From: JASHPR01 sp963844655 | GTDB taxonomy: Bacteria; Actinomycetota; Actinomycetes; Streptosporangiales; Streptosporangiaceae | Assembly: GCA_963844655.1 (NCBI GenBank) | Contig: CAWJPA010000004.1 | Location: forward strand, 434,001-498,000 | DNA length: 64,000 nucleotides | Reading direction: 5' to 3' | In this document: piece by piece, positions 34,893 to 43,392 of the stretch | Layout: each line of letters opens with the position of its first letter | How positions within the stretch are numbered: the stretch's first letter is position 1 | Program-made: the position numbers and the translations under genes | Notes under the pieces: generated by a model | The model's input: the letters and a program-made list of their open reading frames with translations, nothing else | What the model was told of the DNA's origin: nothing | Database searches by the model: none

Positions 34893-37036
34893 GCAGCCAC
34901 CTCGGAGACCTGGGCGCGGATCCGGCCGGTGATGACCGTGCCCGCCCCGGGCGCTGACCGCACATCGAGACGGCCCCCGTGCGCGCTCAGCCGGTCGGCC
35001 ATGCCCTGCAGGCCCGTGCCGTAGTCCCTGGCGCCCGGGTCGAAGCCCGCCCCGTCGTCGGTGACCTCGAACAGCAGCTGGTCCCCTGACGCCTCGAGCC
35101 GGACGCCGGCGTGGCTGGCGCCCGCGTACTTGGCCACGTTCTGCAGGGCCTCGAGGACGCAGAAGTACACCGCGGCCTCCACGTCCTGCGGGTACCTCCC
35201 GACGCCGTCGGCCGCCAGGGTGGTGGGCACCGGCGACTTCGCGGCCTGGGCCCGCAGCGCGGCGCGCAGGCCCTGGCTGGCCAGCAGCGGCGGGTAGATC
35301 CCGCGGGCCAGGTCGCGCAGGTCCTCGACGGCGTCCGCGGCCTCCTGGCGCAGCTCGGCGAGCAGCTCGCGCTCGCCGTCGGTGTCGTCGCCGATCAGGC
35401 CCGCGGCGATGTTCAGCTTGATGGCCATCGCCACGAGCTGCTGCTGGGCGCCGTCGTGGATGTTGCGCTCGATCCGGCGCCTTTCCTCGTCCTGCGCGGC
35501 GACCAGGCGCTGCCGGGAGGCCCGGATCTCCTCGAGCCTGGCGGTCAGCTGCTCCCACAGGCCGACGTTCCTGAGCACCAGGCCGGCCTGGGCGGCGAGG
35601 TCGGCCAGGAGCTTGGCCTCAGCCGGGGTGAGGGACTCGCCCGGGCGCTTGATCACCGACAGCGCGCCGAGCACCTCGCCCTGGTAGCGCACCAGCAGGA
35701 CCCGGCCGCCGCCCGGGACTTCGGGGCCGCCACCCTGCCCGGCGGCGTCAGGGAACGGCTCCGCGCCGGGCGGCCAGGTGGCGTCGTCCCGGAACGTCCC
35801 CGCGACCTGGAGCCACACGTCGGCCCGGGCCGCCCCGGTGCCCTCGGCCAGGATCCGCGCCATGCGGGGCAGCAGTTCCTCGGTGGCGTAGGTTCCGGCG
35901 GTCCGCTCGGCAAACCGGGCGAGGACCTCGTACGGGGTGGCCCGCTTGCCGTAGACCAGCCGGTTGGCCAGGTGCTGGATCCGGGCCCGGACCGGCTGGA
36001 ACGCCACCGCCACCACGGCCGTCGCGGCGATCGACAGCCCGAAGCTGGTCTGGTCGCCGTGCTGCGCGACCAGGGAGCCGATGCCCACCACGATCGCCAC
36101 GTACACCGCGGTGATGAACGCCGCCAGAAGCCCGTAGACCAGGGTCTTGTTGATCACGACGTCGATGTCGTAGAGGTGGTAGCGGAAGATGGCGATACCG
36201 ATAGCGCAGGGGATGAGGGCGACTCCTCCGCTGCTCAGGGCGTTCTGCAGGTTGTTGGCCGCGTTGGTCGGCCCCATAAAGTGCTCGGCAACTAGCTCGG
36301 CCAGCAGGGCCAGCACGATCAGCGCGCCCGCGTACACCAGCCACTTCAGCTGCTCGCGCTCGACCGTGGCGGCCCGCCGGTACCGGAACACCAGGGAGAC
36401 GAGGGCGGCCAGGCCGGTGCCGACGATCAGCAGCACGCCGCCGATGGCCAGGACCACGAAGACGTCCCCGGCGGGCGCCGCCACGCCGACGGGATTCGGC
36501 GTCGGCGTGTCATCGCTGATGATCCGCGGGGCAAAACTGTTACCCAGGACCCACCCGGCGATACCGGCCGCGGCCGCCCAGGCCACCGGCCGCCAGCGGC
36601 GCGAGGGCAGGTGCCCGGTGGGGAACAGCAGCAGCACGAAGACCGCGAGCCCGATGCCGAACAGCCAGATCCAGCCCATCCAGCTTACGAAGGTCAGCGC
36701 GCCAGGAAAATGCGCGAGCAGCACCTCGCTGATGCCGGCCGCATACGACAGGCCGGTCACGGACAGTAGCCATCCGATGGGATTGCCGGGACGCTTCCAC
36801 ACGAGCAAGGCGCCAACCGTGGCGAAACCCGTGACGAACGCGATCCCGGCGACGCCGTCCGCCCCGCTTCCCTGCTGGTTGACTAGGCTGCCCGGCAGCG
36901 GACGGACAGCGGTGTAGATCAGGGCGGTAACCGTCACCGTCAGCGTCAGCGCCCAGCTGCAGCACGCGCACCAGAAGGCGGTCCGGGGAGATATGGCCCG
37001 GCCTACGGGGGGGCGAGGCCAGGGGACACGCTTCAT
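34889..37036 (-). CDS. Membrane sensor histidine kinase (NarL-type), first of a tandem pair
   Basis: A 715-residue paralogue of the next kinase, with the same layout: an 8-9-segment membrane domain (1-300), a shared motif IAIFRYHLYDIDVVINKTLVYGLLAAFITAVY before the cytoplasmic part, a GAF-like region, HisKA_3 with DEERRRIERNIHDGAQQQLVAM, and an HATPase_c with VLEALQNVAKYAG, VTDDGAGFD and GTGLQGMADRLSAHGG. GAGGTG lies 6 bases before the ATG. Two complete kinases fused by overlapping stop/start suggests they work as a heteromer or arose by recent local duplication. The partner regulator must be elsewhere. Confidence 0.9.
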   Translation of the reverse strand: MKRVPWPRPPVGRAISPRTAFWCACCSWALTLTVTVTALIYTAVRPLPGSLVNQQGSGADGVAGIAFVTGFATVGALLVWKRPGNPIGWLLSVTGLSYAAGISEVLLAHFPGALTFVSWMGWIWLFGIGLAVFVLLLFPTGHLPSRRWRPVAWAAAAGIAGWVLGNSFAPRIISDDTPTPNPVGVAAPAGDVFVVLAIGGVLLIVGTGLAALVSLVFRYRRAATVEREQLKWLVYAGALIVLALLAELVAEHFMGPTNAANNLQNALSSGGVALIPCAIGIAIFRYHLYDIDVVINKTLVYGLLAAFITAVYVAIVVGIGSLVAQHGDQTSFGLSIAATAVVAVAFQPVRARIQHLANRLVYGKRATPYEVLARFAERTAGTYATEELLPRMARILAEGTGAARADVWLQVAGTFRDDATWPPGAEPFPDAAGQGGGPEVPGGGRVLLVRYQGEVLGALSVIKRPGESLTPAEAKLLADLAAQAGLVLRNVGLWEQLTARLEEIRASRQRLVAAQDEERRRIERNIHDGAQQQLVAMAIKLNIAAGLIGDDTDGERELLAELRQEAADAVEDLRDLARGIYPPLLASQGLRAALRAQAAKSPVPTTLAADGVGRYPQDVEAAVYFCVLEALQNVAKYAGASHAGVRLEASGDQLLFEVTDDGAGFDPGARDYGTGLQGMADRLSAHGGRLDVRSAPGAGTVITGRIRAQVSEVAA

Positions 37037-37276
37037 GTATCACCTCTTCAGGGATGATTATTCGCTGGCCAGCGCCGGGGCAGAAGGGTACGACCCAGTG
37101 CTGGCCCGAAAGCCAACACGAGACTCCCAGGGAAGCCAGCACCACCCGCCCTCAGCGCCCGCGGCGGGCCCGGCGGCCGTGGCGCGCCAGGGGTGGGTAC
37201 CTGAGCCCGCCGGCCGGGAACCGCGGACGCTGCTGGAGCGGCTCCCGGCACGGATGCCGGACACGTTGACGCATCC

Positions 37277-37294
37277 ATTGTTAGCGCTCACAAT
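37277..37294. promoter_or_regulatory. LacI-family operator, distal copy
   Basis: ATTGTTAGCGCTCACAAT is a near-perfect palindrome with the central CG of LacI/GalR-family sites; only one position breaks symmetry. Its centre lies 63 bases from that of the proximal copy. Confidence 0.85.
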
Positions 37295-37339
37295 GGCGGC
37301 AACTACCTAACTATGTCCGCTGTTGTTGTTACGGAACGA

Positions 37340-37357
37340 ATTGTTAGCGCTAACAAT
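37340..37357. promoter_or_regulatory. LacI-family operator, proximal copy
   Basis: ATTGTTAGCGCTAACAAT is a perfect 18-base palindrome, the classic half-site pattern TTGTTAGCG/CGCTAACAA of LacI-family repressors of sugar genes. It lies 125 bases upstream of the arabinofuranosidase ATG. Confidence 0.9.
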
Positions 37358-37481
37358 CCATGGGACAGGAACTGACCCGCGCGGCGGCCAGCACCGCCAA
37401 CGGCGCCCGCGCCGAGCCATGGACCTGCCATGGCCAATCCAGCCAGCAATAGAGCCCCGGATAAGAAAGGCAGGTAGGCAC

Positions 37482-38936
37482 ATGACCATCCGGTCCCCGC
37501 TTCAGTCCCTGAGGCAGGCATTACTCCTGCTGGGCGCGGCGCTGCTGCTCGCAGCGGGCGCCCTGGTGGCCGCGGCCGCGCCCCCGGCCGCGGCGGCGTC
37601 GCTGCCCTGCGACATCTACGCCGGCGCGGGCACCCCGTGCGTGGCAGCGCACAGCACGACCCGGGCCCTGTACGCCAGCTACAACGGCCCGCTCTACCAG
37701 GTACGCCGCGCGTCCGACGGCGCGACCACCAACATCAGCCCCCTCAGCGCGGGCGGGGTCGCCAATGCTGCGGCGCAGGACTCCTTCTGCGCCGGCACGA
37801 CCTGCGTCATCACCGAGATCTACGACCAGTCCGGCCACGGCAACAACCTCACCCAGGCACCCGCGGGCGGGGCGGCCGGCGGCCCTGACAACCTCGCGAG
37901 CGCGACCGCGGCGCCGGTCATGGTCGGCGGCCACAAGGCCTACGGCGTCTACGTGGCGGCCGGCACCGGGTACCGCGACGACAGAACCTCGGGCATCGCG
38001 ACCGGCGACGCCGCCGAAGGCGAGTACGCGATCTTTGACGGCACCCACGTCAACAACGGCTGCTGCTTCGACTACGGGAATGCCGAGACCAACAACGACG
38101 ACAACGGTGCCGGCCACATGGAAGCGATCTACTTCGGCACCGAGAAAACCTGGGGCTTCGGTTCGGGCAACGGGCCGTGGATCATGGCCGACATGGAGAA
38201 CGGCCTGTTCTCCGGCTCGAATGCGGGCCTGAACTCGGGCGACCCGACCATCGCCAACCGGTTCACCACCGCCATGATCGAGGGCGAGCCGAACCAGTGG
38301 GCCATCCTGGGCGGTAACGCGCAGTCCGGTGGCCTGTCCACGTTCTTCAGCGGCGTTCGTCCCGCCGGCTACAACCCGATGCACAAGGAGGGGGCGATCA
38401 TCCTCGGCATCGGCGGCGACAACAGCAAGAGTTCCGCCGGCACCTTCTACGAAGGCGTCATGACCTCGGGCTATCCGTCAGCGGCCACCGAGAGCGCGGT
38501 CCAGGCCAGCATCGTCTCGGCCGGCTACGCACCGAATACCGCCAGCGGGGCGACCGGGACGATCGTGTCCGGCCTCAGCAGCTCCGAGTGCGTGGACAAC
38601 AACAACGGCAGCGGCACCAACGGCAACAAGGTGCAGATCTGGACGTGCGACGGCAACGCCTCCGCGCAGAACTGGACCGTCAACAGCAACGGCACCCTCA
38701 CCATCGACGGCGGCTGCATGGACATCACCGGCGCCAACTACTCCAACGGCACCCTCATCGAGTGGTGGACGTGCAACGGGGGTGCTAATCAGCAGTGGCA
38801 GGCAGTGAACGGGCAACTGGTCAACCCAGCGTCAGGCAAATGCCTCGACGACCCGAACTCCAATACCACCAATGGCACACAGCTGATCCTCTACACCTGT
38901 AACGGCGGCACCAACCAGCAATGGCATCTGCCCTAG
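37482..38936 (+). CDS. Secreted GH54 alpha-L-arabinofuranosidase with ricin-type CBM13
   Basis: A 484-residue extracellular enzyme. Residues 1-40 are a signal peptide with a long Leu/Ala core. Residues 41-345 match the GH54 (AbfB) catalytic domain: PCDIYAGAGTPCVAAHSTTRALY, ITEIYDQSGHGNNLTQAP, DGTHVNNGCCFDYGNAET with its vicinal Cys pair, the nucleophile Glu239 in ADMENGLFSG, and the acid/base Asp313 in GIGGDNSKSSAG. Residues 355-484 form a ricin-B (CBM13) domain with three Q-x-W motifs (QNW, QQW, QQW). Fungal AbfB proteins carry CBM42 instead, so this is a different modular arrangement. It releases arabinose from arabinoxylan or arabinan and is probably repressed through the upstream LacI-type sites. 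Confidence 0.93.
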   Translation: MTIRSPLQSLRQALLLLGAALLLAAGALVAAAAPPAAAASLPCDIYAGAGTPCVAAHSTTRALYASYNGPLYQVRRASDGATTNISPLSAGGVANAAAQDSFCAGTTCVITEIYDQSGHGNNLTQAPAGGAAGGPDNLASATAAPVMVGGHKAYGVYVAAGTGYRDDRTSGIATGDAAEGEYAIFDGTHVNNGCCFDYGNAETNNDDNGAGHMEAIYFGTEKTWGFGSGNGPWIMADMENGLFSGSNAGLNSGDPTIANRFTTAMIEGEPNQWAILGGNAQSGGLSTFFSGVRPAGYNPMHKEGAIILGIGGDNSKSSAGTFYEGVMTSGYPSAATESAVQASIVSAGYAPNTASGATGTIVSGLSSSECVDNNNGSGTNGNKVQIWTCDGNASAQNWTVNSNGTLTIDGGCMDITGANYSNGTLIEWWTCNGGANQQWQAVNGQLVNPASGKCLDDPNSNTTNGTQLILYTCNGGTNQQWHLP

Positions 38937-39014
38937 TCAGCTGACGGTGGCCAGCATCCGGACCGCGCCCCGACCGGAAGCGGGCTGACGGGCGGCTGTC
39001 GCCTTTGACAAAAC

Positions 39015-39046
39015 ACCTATCAAAGTGATATCACTTTGATAGGTGA
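39015..39046. promoter_or_regulatory. 32-base perfect palindrome upstream of a small membrane protein
   Basis: The arm CACCTATCAAAGTGAT (39015-39030) is followed directly by its exact reverse complement (39031-39046), with no loop. It is markedly AT-richer than its surroundings and lies 40 bases before the ATG at 39087. The size, symmetry and place fit an operator for a dimeric or tetrameric regulator overlapping the promoter. Confidence 0.8.
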
Positions 39047-39086
39047 CCCGGAGTGGCCGGACACCGAAGGCCACAGGAGACATCCC

Positions 39087-39374
39087 ATGTACGCACTGAA
39101 TGACAACGCCGCTCCCCGCGATCCTCCTGGCAATACCATGAGGACCCTCCTCCATCAAATGCGTCCCTGGCCACCCGCGTGGCGCAGGCCAGTGGAGGAC
39201 CGGCCGCCGTACGCCGTGTGGGTCATCGGGGGCCTGGTCGTCTGGGCATTCATCCTGGCTGGCTTCATGGTATGGGACCTGCACAGCACATCCCGTACCG
39301 CCATCTGGGCCATCTTCGCAGGCTGGTGCATCGGCGTGCTCGGTGCATCCATTGCCAGGAAGATCTACAGGTAA
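39087..39374 (+). CDS. Small membrane protein, unknown function
   Basis: A 95-residue protein with a soluble N-terminus (MYALNDNAAPRDPPGN), two transmembrane helices near residues 43-63 (YAVWVIGGLVVWAFILAGFMVW) and 70-90 (AIWAIFAGWCIGVLGASIA), and a short basic end RKIYR. No family is recognised. GGAG lies about 8 bases upstream of the ATG at 39087. The 32-base palindrome just upstream suggests tight, specific regulation of this single gene. Confidence 0.65.
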   Translation: MYALNDNAAPRDPPGNTMRTLLHQMRPWPPAWRRPVEDRPPYAVWVIGGLVVWAFILAGFMVWDLHSTSRTAIWAIFAGWCIGVLGASIARKIYR

Positions 39375-39450
39375 GGCATTTCATCGACCGGGAACTCCCC
39401 CAGCTTCGACAGGCTCCAGGCAGAGAAGGGCACGTCACGCTCGCGGGAGG

Positions 39451-41205
39451 TCAGTGGGCACAGCGGGGCGGGGCGGCCGTGGACGGCATCCGCCAGGCCG
39501 CGGCCGCGGCGGCGATGACCTGGGCCGCCTCACGCATCGGCTGCTGCCGGCCGGTCACCTGAACGTTGCTGAGGAAGCGGCTCACCGTCTGCTCCACCGG
39601 GACGCTGCCCAGCAGGCTGCCGTGCATGGCGGGCACCACGATGACGTTCGGCGGCAGGTCGCACACGGGCAGGGTGACCGCGTCGGCCAGCGGGATCATG
39701 GCCAGCCAGCGGAGCCGCTGCCCGTGCCGGGCGGCCGCGGCGGCGAATGCGGCCCCGTCGCTGCTGACCGAGTTGATCAACTCCTGCGCCCCGGACGGCC
39801 CGAACGGCGACAGCGCACCGGCCACCCGGACCAGCGCGTCCAGGGCCTTCCCGGACACCGGGTCGCCGTATTCGCCCGCGGGAACGGCGCGCTGCGCGCG
39901 CCCGGGGTCGACGATCGGGCTGAGCAGCACCACGGACTTCACCGGGACGCCGGGGTGCCGGGCCAGCATCGCGTACACGCCGAGCGTGCCCTCACTCTCG
40001 GCCACGATGTCGACCGGCCGGCCCGTTTCCCTGTGCAGCCGCCAGACCTGGGCGGCGATCCGGTCGCCCAGCGCCGGGAGCGGCAGGTCGGTGTCGCCCG
40101 ACCCGTACGGCAGCGGCTGGCCCTTGGCGTTCAGGCCCAGGTAGGAGAACGGCCGCACCTGGCTGGGCGGCCCGAGCTGCCTCAGTGCGGCCGACGGTGA
40201 GCAGCAGGAGGACCCGAATCCGGGGATGACCAGCACCGCGGAGGTGAGCCTGCGGGTGTCAGCGCGGCCCTCCGACTGGCCCAGGTTGAGGCCCATGGTG
40301 GCCGCCCGCCCGGTGGCGGCCGGTGGCCCGCCCGTCTCCGGCGTGTGGCTGGCCATGACGAACAGCAGCCGGGTCACGCCGATGATCAGCGCCAGCGCCG
40401 TGGCCGCGGCCAGCGGGGACAGCGGCGCGGGCCAGGTCCCCGACCACGGGCCCTTCGCGACCCGGCCCCAGGCGTGCCGTACGGTACCCCCCCAGAGCTC
40501 GTTTCCCCAGGTCACCGGGGCGGGGCTGACCTGCCAGGGCACTGGCGCCTCGTGCCGGGTCACGGCGGCGGCCACCCCGTACCAGGCGCGTGCGTTGACC
40601 AGGCCCGCCAGCCCGGCCACCGCGACCGCGGGCACGGTGGGCAGGCTGGCGATCACGGCCGCGGCCGCCGACAGGGTCACGAAGCTGGCCAGCAGCCAGC
40701 CCACGGCCCGGGCCGGAGGCAGGGCCCGCCACCAGGAGCCGAGCAGCCCGCCGTGCGCCAGCGGGATCAGGATCAGCAGCATGGCCGGCAGCGCGGCCAG
40801 GTACGGCCAGGAAAACGGCAGCAGCGAGACGCCGAACAGCAGGGTCACGACCGGCGACAGCAGGACGCTGACGATCACCGTGAACACGATGCAGCGGCCG
40901 AACGTGCCCGCGTAGGAGGGCCGGGGCAGCCGGTACGGCCAGGCCAGCCGGATCAGCGCCATGCTCAGCGCGGCCCGGGCCAGCACCAGCCCGGCGAAGG
41001 TCAGCGCGAAGCCGTCCCAGGACCGGTTGTAGCCGAACAGCCAGCGCAGGTCGTAGAAGATCCCCAGCGGCGGCAGGGCGGTGACCTGAGGCGCCAGCGG
41101 CCGGGCGGCGGGGGCGGCGACCGAGAGCAGGCCAGCCTGCAGCACGGCGCCGCCGACGGCCAGCGCTATGAGCCCGCGATGCCGCAGGAACCCGTCCGCC
41201 GGCAT
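39451..41205 (-). CDS. Polytopic membrane protein fused to an alpha/beta hydrolase-like domain
   Basis: A 584-residue protein. Residues 1-290 hold about 7-8 transmembrane segments. Residues 320-584 form a soluble alpha/beta hydrolase-like domain: LTSAVLVIPGFGSSCC (oxyanion strand), VDIVAESEGTLGVYAM (elbow with Ser flanked as A-E-S-E-G rather than G-x-S-x-G), LLSPIVDPGR, and VVPAMHGSLLGSVPV near the expected His. It may act on membrane-derived substrates. I prefer the ATG at 41205 with AGGG 8 bases upstream; a GTG at 41247 is possible. No linked genes suggest a pathway. Confidence 0.72.
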   Translation of the reverse strand: MPADGFLRHRGLIALAVGGAVLQAGLLSVAAPAARPLAPQVTALPPLGIFYDLRWLFGYNRSWDGFALTFAGLVLARAALSMALIRLAWPYRLPRPSYAGTFGRCIVFTVIVSVLLSPVVTLLFGVSLLPFSWPYLAALPAMLLILIPLAHGGLLGSWWRALPPARAVGWLLASFVTLSAAAAVIASLPTVPAVAVAGLAGLVNARAWYGVAAAVTRHEAPVPWQVSPAPVTWGNELWGGTVRHAWGRVAKGPWSGTWPAPLSPLAAATALALIIGVTRLLFVMASHTPETGGPPAATGRAATMGLNLGQSEGRADTRRLTSAVLVIPGFGSSCCSPSAALRQLGPPSQVRPFSYLGLNAKGQPLPYGSGDTDLPLPALGDRIAAQVWRLHRETGRPVDIVAESEGTLGVYAMLARHPGVPVKSVVLLSPIVDPGRAQRAVPAGEYGDPVSGKALDALVRVAGALSPFGPSGAQELINSVSSDGAAFAAAAARHGQRLRWLAMIPLADAVTLPVCDLPPNVIVVPAMHGSLLGSVPVEQTVSRFLSNVQVTGRQQPMREAAQVIAAAAAAWRMPSTAAPPRCAH

Positions 41206-41398
41206 GTCGCGCCCTGCAGGTCTAATCCGCTCCCGCTGCGCTTCCACTCACTCGCTGCAACCGAGGGCCGGCGCAGGTCATTCCGCGCTGGCGGGCCCGG
41301 ATGTGATCTATCTGAGGACCCCAGGCCAGCATCTGGCGTAACGGCACAAAGTTGGCCAAGATGATCAGCACATTGCCTGTCCGGGGAGGGAGCAGACG

Positions 41399-42491
41399 AT
41401 GGCGGGTGCCGACTCCGATCAGCTGTCCGGGCTGCCGCTGGCCGAGTACCGCCCGTACTCCCGGCTGCGGCTGCCGCAGAGCACCGTGCCGCGGGCCAGC
41501 GGGCCAGCGGTCGACGGGCACACCCACATCGGGCGCTGGCTCACCGGCGACCGCTGGGCGGTTCCTGACGTGGCGGCGTTCGTGGGCCTGATGGACTCCT
41601 GCAACGTCGCCGCGGTGGTCAACCTCGACGGGCTTTGGGGCCACGAGCTCGAGGCGAACCTCGATCGGTACGACCGGTCCCATCCGCACCGGTTTGCCAC
41701 GTTCTGCCACGTCGACTGGGCGGCGCTGCGCGGCCGGGACGCCGAGGCGGAGCTGGCCGCCAGCCTTGAGCGGTCCGTGGCGGCGGGCGCCCGCGGGCTG
41801 AAGGTATGGAAGGACCTGGGGCTGGGCGTCGAGGACGGCGACGGCAAACTGGTCCTGCCGGACGACCCGCGGCTGGACGGGCTGTGGGAGACCGCGCCGG
41901 CTCGGGGTGCCGATCGCCATCCACACCGCCGACCCGGTGGCGTTCTTCGACCCGGTGGACGCGAGCAATGAGCGCCTCGAGGAGCTGCTGGCCCGCCCCG
42001 ACTGGTCGTTCTGCGACCCCAGGTTCCCCCGGTTCGAGCGGCTCATGGCCGCGCTCGAGGCGATCGTCGCGGCGCATCCCGCCACGACGTTCATTGGCGT
42101 GCACGCCGGCTGCTGCGCGGAGGATCTCGCCTGGGTGAGCCAGATGCTGGAGCAGTACCCGAACTTCAACATCGACATCGCGGCGCGGATCGCCGAGCTC
42201 GGCCGGCAGCCACGGGCCACCCGGGCCATGATCATGAACCACCCGGGCCGGGTGCTGTTCGGCACCGACGAGATCCCGCCGAACCGGTCCACTTACGAGA
42301 TCTACTTCCGGTTCCTGGAGACGGCGGACGAGTGCTTCCCCTACTCCCCGGACAACCCGCCGGGCTCGGGCCGCTGGCCGATCTCGGGCCTGGACCTGCC
42401 CGCCGACGTGCTGGCCGGGGTCTACGCCGGGAACGCCGGGCGGCTCATCCCGGGCCTGGCGGCCCCGGCCGATGGCGAGGCCGGCCGGTAA
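41399..42491 (+). pseudogene. TIM-barrel amidohydrolase (amidohydrolase 2 type), frameshifted
   Basis: The ATG at 41399 with GGAGGGAG upstream begins a metal-dependent hydrolase: VDGHTHIGRWL is the H-x-H metal site, and GARGLKVWKDLGLGVEDGDGKLVLPDDPRLDGLWETA the next barrel strand. At about 41899 one extra C (in a CGCGCC run) shifts the frame; it would otherwise read RLGVPIAIHTADPVAFFDPVD, which continues in the other frame to the stop at 42491 with FIGVHAGC and VLFGTDEIPPN (metal-binding Asp). Both halves are complete, so together they make a normal roughly 360-residue enzyme. It is either freshly inactivated or a one-base assembly error. The related family includes amidohydrolases and decarboxylases. 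Confidence 0.83.
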
Positions 42492-42537
42492 CCGCCGGCC
42501 GCACCCAGCGTGAGCCGGGAGGACGGCCGCGCCGCGC

Positions 42538-43392
42538 TCAGCCGGTGGTGCGCCGCCGGTAGAGGAGGGTGGCGAGCGGGGCGAAGATCGCCAGAAGCAC
42601 GACCGACCACAGCAGCGAGGCGGCTACCGGGTGCTGCATGGGCCAGGCCTGGATGGCCGCCGACGGATTGGGGTTGCCGAACAGGTGGCGGGCGGCGGCG
42701 GTCACTGCGCTGACCGGGTTCCAGTCGGCGATGACTCGCAGCACTTCCGGCATGCGCTGGGTGGGGACCAGCGCGTTGGAGACGATGGCCAGGGGAAAGA
42801 GGATGACGAGGCCGATCCCCTGCGCCGATTCCGGGCCCTTGCTGACTATGCCAAGGCAGGCGCAGCCCCAGGACAGGGCGTAGCTGAACAGCAGGAAGAC
42901 ACCGAACCCGCCGATCACCGCCGGGATGCTCGCGTCTGTCCGCCAGCCGATCGCGAGGCCGGTGGCGGCGACGATGAGGGCGCACAGGGCGGCAGTCAGC
43001 AGGTCAGCGAGGGACCGCCCGACGAGCACGGCGGCTCGCCACATGGGAAGGGTCCTGAAGCGGTCGATGACGCCGCTGTTGAGGTCGGTGCACAGTCCGA
43101 CCGCGGTGCCCATCGACGAGGTGGTGAGGTTCAGCGCGAGCAGGCCGGCGATGGCGAAGTCGGCATAGCTGCCGCCGCCGGGCAGGACGACCCCGGAGCC
43201 GAACACGTAGACGAACAGCAGCGTGAACAGCACCGGCTGGATGGTGACATCGGAGAGCTGCAGCGGCTCACGCGCGATGTGCACGAGGTTGCGGCCGGTC
43301 AGGACGATGACATCGCCGAACTGCCGCACGAGGCGGCGCGATCGCGGCGGCCGCAGAACCGGGGCGGCGGGCGTGAGCGTGGTGAGCGTCAT
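42538..43392 (-). CDS. ABC-2 type transporter permease (DrrB-like)
   Basis: A 284-residue membrane protein with six transmembrane segments in the ABC-2 layout: an amphipathic N-terminus, NLVHIAREPLQLSDVTIQPVLFTLLFVYVFGSGV, and the CLGIVSKGPESAQGIGLVILFPLAIVSNALVPTQRMPEVLRVIADWNPVSAVTAA motif typical of daunorubicin-resistance permeases. With the adjacent ATPase it should export a hydrophobic drug or lipid. Its ATG overlaps the ATPase stop (ATGA). Confidence 0.92.
   Translation of the reverse strand: MTLTTLTPAAPVLRPPRSRRLVRQFGDVIVLTGRNLVHIAREPLQLSDVTIQPVLFTLLFVYVFGSGVVLPGGGSYADFAIAGLLALNLTTSSMGTAVGLCTDLNSGVIDRFRTLPMWRAAVLVGRSLADLLTAALCALIVAATGLAIGWRTDASIPAVIGGFGVFLLFSYALSWGCACLGIVSKGPESAQGIGLVILFPLAIVSNALVPTQRMPEVLRVIADWNPVSAVTAAARHLFGNPNPSAAIQAWPMQHPVAASLLWSVVLLAIFAPLATLLYRRRTTG

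Larger units (their letters stand above)
37037..37481. other. 445-base gene-free regulatory region
   Basis: This region divides the kinase pair from the arabinofuranosidase gene. It holds two LacI-type operators (listed separately) and, between them, an AT-richer stretch around 37300-37330 that probably contains the promoter, though no -35/-10 pair stands out. The part 37037-37260 shows no coding potential or repeats that I could support. Confidence 0.6.

Noticed and set aside
32679..35558. 959-codon frame as a single giant kinase
   Set aside because: The part before the GTG at 34892 is an out-of-frame copy of the first kinase; GTGA overlap marks two genes.
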